Shown here in pieces: positions 61,140 through 64,000 of a stretch of DNA of 64,000 nt. A program made the position numbers and the translations under genes. The notes below the pieces were generated by a model. The model was not told the origin of the DNA, searched no databases, and saw nothing but the letters and a program-made list of their open reading frames with translations. This DNA comes from Arthrobacter woluwensis (lineage in GTDB: Bacteria > Actinomycetota > Actinomycetes > Actinomycetales > Micrococcaceae): contig NZ_JAUSXR010000001.1 of assembly GCF_030816155.1 (NCBI RefSeq), positions 682,001 through 746,000 of the forward strand, written 5' to 3'. Every line of letters starts with the position of its first letter. Position 1 is the first letter of the stretch.

Positions 61140-63548
61140 TCAGTGCCGCCGGCCACCACGCCACTGGCCACCGCGCCACAGACCTGAACGCCACAGCGAC
61201 GGCGGGACCCAGCGGGCGCGCCACCGCGCCAGGCGTCCCTCACGCTCGCCGAGGGCCTGCTCGACGGCGGTGACCCGCTCCCGGGCCGCCTGCGCCGTGG
61301 GCTCCGCCTCGCCGTCGTCGGCCGGGGCGCCATACCGGGCGGACTCGTAGTCCCGCACCAGTTCCCGCACGGCCACCCGCCCGGACTCGGGCAGGCCGTC
61401 CTGAAGCCGGGCGGCGAAGGCCCGCGGCGTCTCGGCGTCGCGGGCAGGAACGCCGTGGTCCTCCGCCGTGGCGAGCAGTTCCTCCATCGCTCCGATCCGC
61501 ACGCCCGCCCCGCTCTGCGCCGGTGAGAGCCGTCGTCGCCGCTGCCGGCCGCGCAGCACTTGCGGCAGGACCGAGGCGACGCCCAGCACGACGACGGCGG
61601 CCACTGCCCAGATCAGATGACCCCAGTCGAGCGTCTCCCACCACGGTGCGGCGACCCGCGGCGCAGCCTGCGGAACCGGGGCGGTGGTGGCGGTGGTCGA
61701 CGCCGAGGGCTGGGGAGTCGAGGTGGCCGTGTTGGTCGCCCGCGGCCGGAGTCCCTCCGGGTCGAATTCCGGGACGTCGGTGGCGGAGGGGTCGAAGGCG
61801 TACCCGGGCACGATGCCACGCGAGGGGGTCGGCTCGAAGGGCACCCAGCCCGCGCCCTGGAGGTAGATCTCCGGCCACGCGTGGGCATCCTGGGCCGCCA
61901 CCGCGTATTCCGTCCGCACGGGCGAGCCCTGTTCGCCGGCCTGGGTGACGCCGGTGGACCGGCCCGGCGCGAAGCCGACCGCCACACGGCTCGGCAGGCC
62001 GATCGAGCGGGCCATGACGGCCATGGCCGTGGAGTAGTGGATGCAGTACCCGCTCTTGGCCTCCAGGAACTTGCCCAGGACCTCCATCCCGGTGCCGTCG
62101 TAGCGGTGTTCCGCCGGGGCGGTCACCGAGTAGGAGAAGCCGGGACCGCGCAGGAACCGCTGCAGGGCCACGGCCTTGTCGAACGGGGTGGTGGCGTTGC
62201 GCGTGGCCTGCAGGGCCGTGTCCAGGATGGTGCGGGGCATGCTGGGTGGCAGTTCCATGAACTTGGCGAGGACCTGCTGGGGCGTGGTGGCGAGGGTCCG
62301 GAGCTGTTCCGAGGTCCATTCCGGGTTATAGGAACGGACGGTGTAGACCTCGCCGGCGCTTGTGGAGTTCCCGCTGCGGCTGCGGACGGTGAGGTTGTTG
62401 GGGTCGTAGCCCCAGTCGCCCCTGGCGCCCAGGACGCTCAACGGGTTCGTCACGAGCGGCAGGTACGGGCTCGTGAAGTCGTGGGTGCTGATCACCGTGG
62501 TCGGGAATTTCGCCGCACCGACGGCTTCCGGCGCTATCTGCGTCCCGACGTCGTCGAACTGCAGGACGGTGCCGAGGTAGCCGCCGTTGTATTTCTCCGG
62601 CTCCCAGCGGTCTCCGGAGAAGGAATCGATGGTGGTCAGCCGCAGATAGGGAGGCGAGGGTGCGTCGGTGAAGTAGCTGATGACGGTGCCCGTGCCCTGC
62701 TGCCGGAGGTTGCTGCTGAGCGACAGCACCGGGTTCAGGCCGTTGCTCTTGCCGAGCGACCCCAGCCGGGAGCCCTGCGGGAAAAGGCCCTCGGTGAATC
62801 CGGGCACGAGGGCCGGGACCACGAGTGCCATCGCGACCGCGGCCGATCCGAGCGCGGTGGCCCGGCCCAGTCCGCGGGAGGCGCTGTTCTGGGCGGCGCC
62901 CCGCGCCTTCTCCGCCGGGTTCTCCGTCTCTTCGGCGGCACGCAGGGCGCGCCGCGAGACCGCGAGAAGGATCGTGAAGAAGAAGGCCGTCGCGGCGAAG
63001 GGCCAGGCGCCTACGCTCGTGTAGTTCAGCAGGGCCGGCACCAGCAGGACAGCGAGCGCCGGGCCCGCCGCCGCCAGAGGGTTCCGTGCCCGCACCACGA
63101 TCCAGTCGGTGAGCAGCACGAGCAGGCCCAGGCAGCCCGAGGTCAGAAAGGTGATCCCGGGCGCCGGGTTCACCGGCACGAACTCGTGCTCCACCGTGTT
63201 CCGGGCCTCGCCCAGGAGACTCCAGAAGCCGCCCCAGGCCGCAGGGCTCGGCAGGAGGCCGAGGAACGCCCGGTCGGCCAGGAAGAGCGCATTGAGGATC
63301 AGGCCGAGGGCGACGAGTCCCACCGCGTACGGGACCCAGGTGCTGCGGGTGAAGAACCGGGGGACGATGAGCGCCGTCCCGGTCACCTGGATCGCAACGA
63401 GGACGGGCAGGAACCAGGACCAGCCGTAGATGACCCCGGAGAGCCCGGCGGCGGCGGAGGCCAGCAGGGCGCAGACGCAGGCCATGACGGGAAGGAGGAT
63501 CGCGCCGAGGCGGCTCCGGGGCGGGGCGAGGTCCTTGGCCGTGCTCAT
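61140..63548 (-). CDS. TgpA-like membrane transglutaminase (DUF3488 plus transglutaminase domain)
   Basis: 802 aa. N-terminal hydrophobic helices (about 5-7, residues 15-230) form the DUF3488 part; the extracytoplasmic transglutaminase-like domain has Cys in SGYCIHYSTAMAVMARSIGL, His in DAHAWPEIYLQG and Asp nearby. A Thr/Pro-rich linker, one more helix (GHLIWAVAAVVVLGVASVLP) and a DUF4129-like cytoplasmic end follow. Its role (peptidoglycan or protein crosslinking) is not settled. It overlaps the DUF58 gene by 4 nt in the usual moxR-DUF58-transglutaminase order. Confidence 0.9.
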   Translation of the reverse strand: MSTAKDLAPPRSRLGAILLPVMACVCALLASAAAGLSGVIYGWSWFLPVLVAIQVTGTALIVPRFFTRSTWVPYAVGLVALGLILNALFLADRAFLGLLPSPAAWGGFWSLLGEARNTVEHEFVPVNPAPGITFLTSGCLGLLVLLTDWIVVRARNPLAAAGPALAVLLVPALLNYTSVGAWPFAATAFFFTILLAVSRRALRAAEETENPAEKARGAAQNSASRGLGRATALGSAAVAMALVVPALVPGFTEGLFPQGSRLGSLGKSNGLNPVLSLSSNLRQQGTGTVISYFTDAPSPPYLRLTTIDSFSGDRWEPEKYNGGYLGTVLQFDDVGTQIAPEAVGAAKFPTTVISTHDFTSPYLPLVTNPLSVLGARGDWGYDPNNLTVRSRSGNSTSAGEVYTVRSYNPEWTSEQLRTLATTPQQVLAKFMELPPSMPRTILDTALQATRNATTPFDKAVALQRFLRGPGFSYSVTAPAEHRYDGTGMEVLGKFLEAKSGYCIHYSTAMAVMARSIGLPSRVAVGFAPGRSTGVTQAGEQGSPVRTEYAVAAQDAHAWPEIYLQGAGWVPFEPTPSRGIVPGYAFDPSATDVPEFDPEGLRPRATNTATSTPQPSASTTATTAPVPQAAPRVAAPWWETLDWGHLIWAVAAVVVLGVASVLPQVLRGRQRRRRLSPAQSGAGVRIGAMEELLATAEDHGVPARDAETPRAFAARLQDGLPESGRVAVRELVRDYESARYGAPADDGEAEPTAQAARERVTAVEQALGEREGRLARWRARWVPPSLWRSGLWRGGQWRGGRRH

Positions 63549-64000
63549 GGCCTGTCACCGCCGGACGCCGTGCTCCTGGCGGCGCTCGCCGTCGCTGCTG
63601 TCCTCGCTTCGGAACCGGGCTTACTGATACCGGGCTTGCCGGAGCCCGCCGACGGGCCCGCCCAGCGTTCCAGGAGCCGCGCCGCGGAATCGCCCGGGGA
63701 GGCCCACAGCACCCGCCAGCCTGCGGTCTCGAGCACGTCTCGCACTTCGGGGCCCGGGCTGACGGGCCAGCAGCTGATCACGGTCGCCTGCGGTGTTCCG
63801 CGCGAGCCTGCCCAGGACGCGGCCGTCCCGGCGCCGCTCAAGGTGCCGCTGACGAGGTTCCGCGCGTCGTCGAGCCCTAGGCGTCCCGTGAAGGCCACCA
63901 GCAGCCCGCCCGTCGCGGTGAGTGACAGCGGCGTGTGCTGCTCCGTCAGCTCGAGCGCGGCAAGGCACTCCGGCAGGAGTTCGGGGGCTTCCGCGGCGGC
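63545..64000 (-). CDS. DUF58 family protein (3' part only)
   Basis: The frame is open to the right edge; 151 C-terminal codons are visible. It contains PLSLTATGGLLVAFTGRLGL and DVLETAGWRVLWASPGD, the C-terminal region of DUF58 proteins, which carry a vWA-like domain and are clients of MoxR ATPases. The last 45 residues are low-complexity Ala/Ser/Gly. The ATGA overlap with the transglutaminase gene indicates one operon. Confidence 0.65.
   Translation of the reverse strand, partial: AAAEAPELLPECLAALELTEQHTPLSLTATGGLLVAFTGRLGLDDARNLVSGTLSGAGTAASWAGSRGTPQATVISCWPVSPGPEVRDVLETAGWRVLWASPGDSAARLLERWAGPSAGSGKPGISKPGSEARTAATASAARSTASGGDRP

Overview
The window is about 64 kb of high-GC DNA packed with short-gap genes on both strands. 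It looks like a Micrococcaceae actinobacterium (Arthrobacter or a close relative). The evidence is mycothiol S-conjugate amidase (mca), a WhiB regulator, GlpX-type fructose bisphosphatase, actinobacterial DUF families (DUF4307, DUF4245, DUF3499, DUF5719, TIGR01906, TIGR03089), a PhoH/PIN protein, and many genes whose start codon sits 6-7 nt after a TANNNT -10 box, as expected for leaderless transcripts. I see no tRNA, rRNA, CRISPR array, integrase or transposase. Gene-name comparisons with M. tuberculosis come from memory, not from a search.

Left part (1-34.3 kb). The order greA - DUF4307 - mca - small membrane protein - DUF255 - hemolysin III - short-chain cis-prenyltransferase - phoH - (gap) - fumC - DUF4245/glpX follows M. 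tuberculosis Rv1080c to Rv1100. Two accessory blocks interrupt it. One (5.4-7.8 kb) carries an OhrR-type MarR regulator facing an alpha/beta hydrolase across three palindromic operators, a small membrane protein and two copies of a 70-bp palindromic repeat. The other (10.1-19.7 kb) carries azlCD, a complete asparagine/aspartate catabolic cluster (FadR-type regulator, R. etli-type asparaginase, aspartase, amino acid permease), a lower-GC trio including a stand-alone M41-like zinc peptidase, an MFS permease with a structured leader, and a nucleoside 2-deoxyribosyltransferase-like gene. From 23.7 to 28.5 kb lie a DHFR-like protein, a GNAT acetyltransferase, an A24 prepilin peptidase and a large membrane protein that appears frameshifted.

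Middle part (32.9-54.3 kb) is mostly cell envelope and purine synthesis: an LRV/HExxH membrane protein, a FemX-like transferase, manA (frameshifted here by an extra CG), an LCP ligase, purE, purK, gtrA, TIGR03089, whiB - giant GT2 membrane glycosyltransferase - DUF5719, a DUF1025-type protein, DUF3499, Trm112-like, adenosylhomocysteinase, an L,D-transpeptidase and TIGR01906. This resembles Rv3248c-Rv3277, but the phosphomannomutase expected near DUF3499/manA is absent.

Right part (54.4-64 kb): a long-chain acyl-CoA synthetase, a protein O-mannosyltransferase divergent from rsmI across three 113-bp tandem repeats, an aldehyde dehydrogenase, and a TgpA-like transglutaminase followed by a truncated DUF58 gene.

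The least-explained content is non-coding: the 70-bp palindrome family, a set of unique 23-30-bp-arm inverted repeats between convergent genes, the 113-bp tandem repeats, short tandem duplications that start at stop codons, and two structured leaders containing tiny ORFs.
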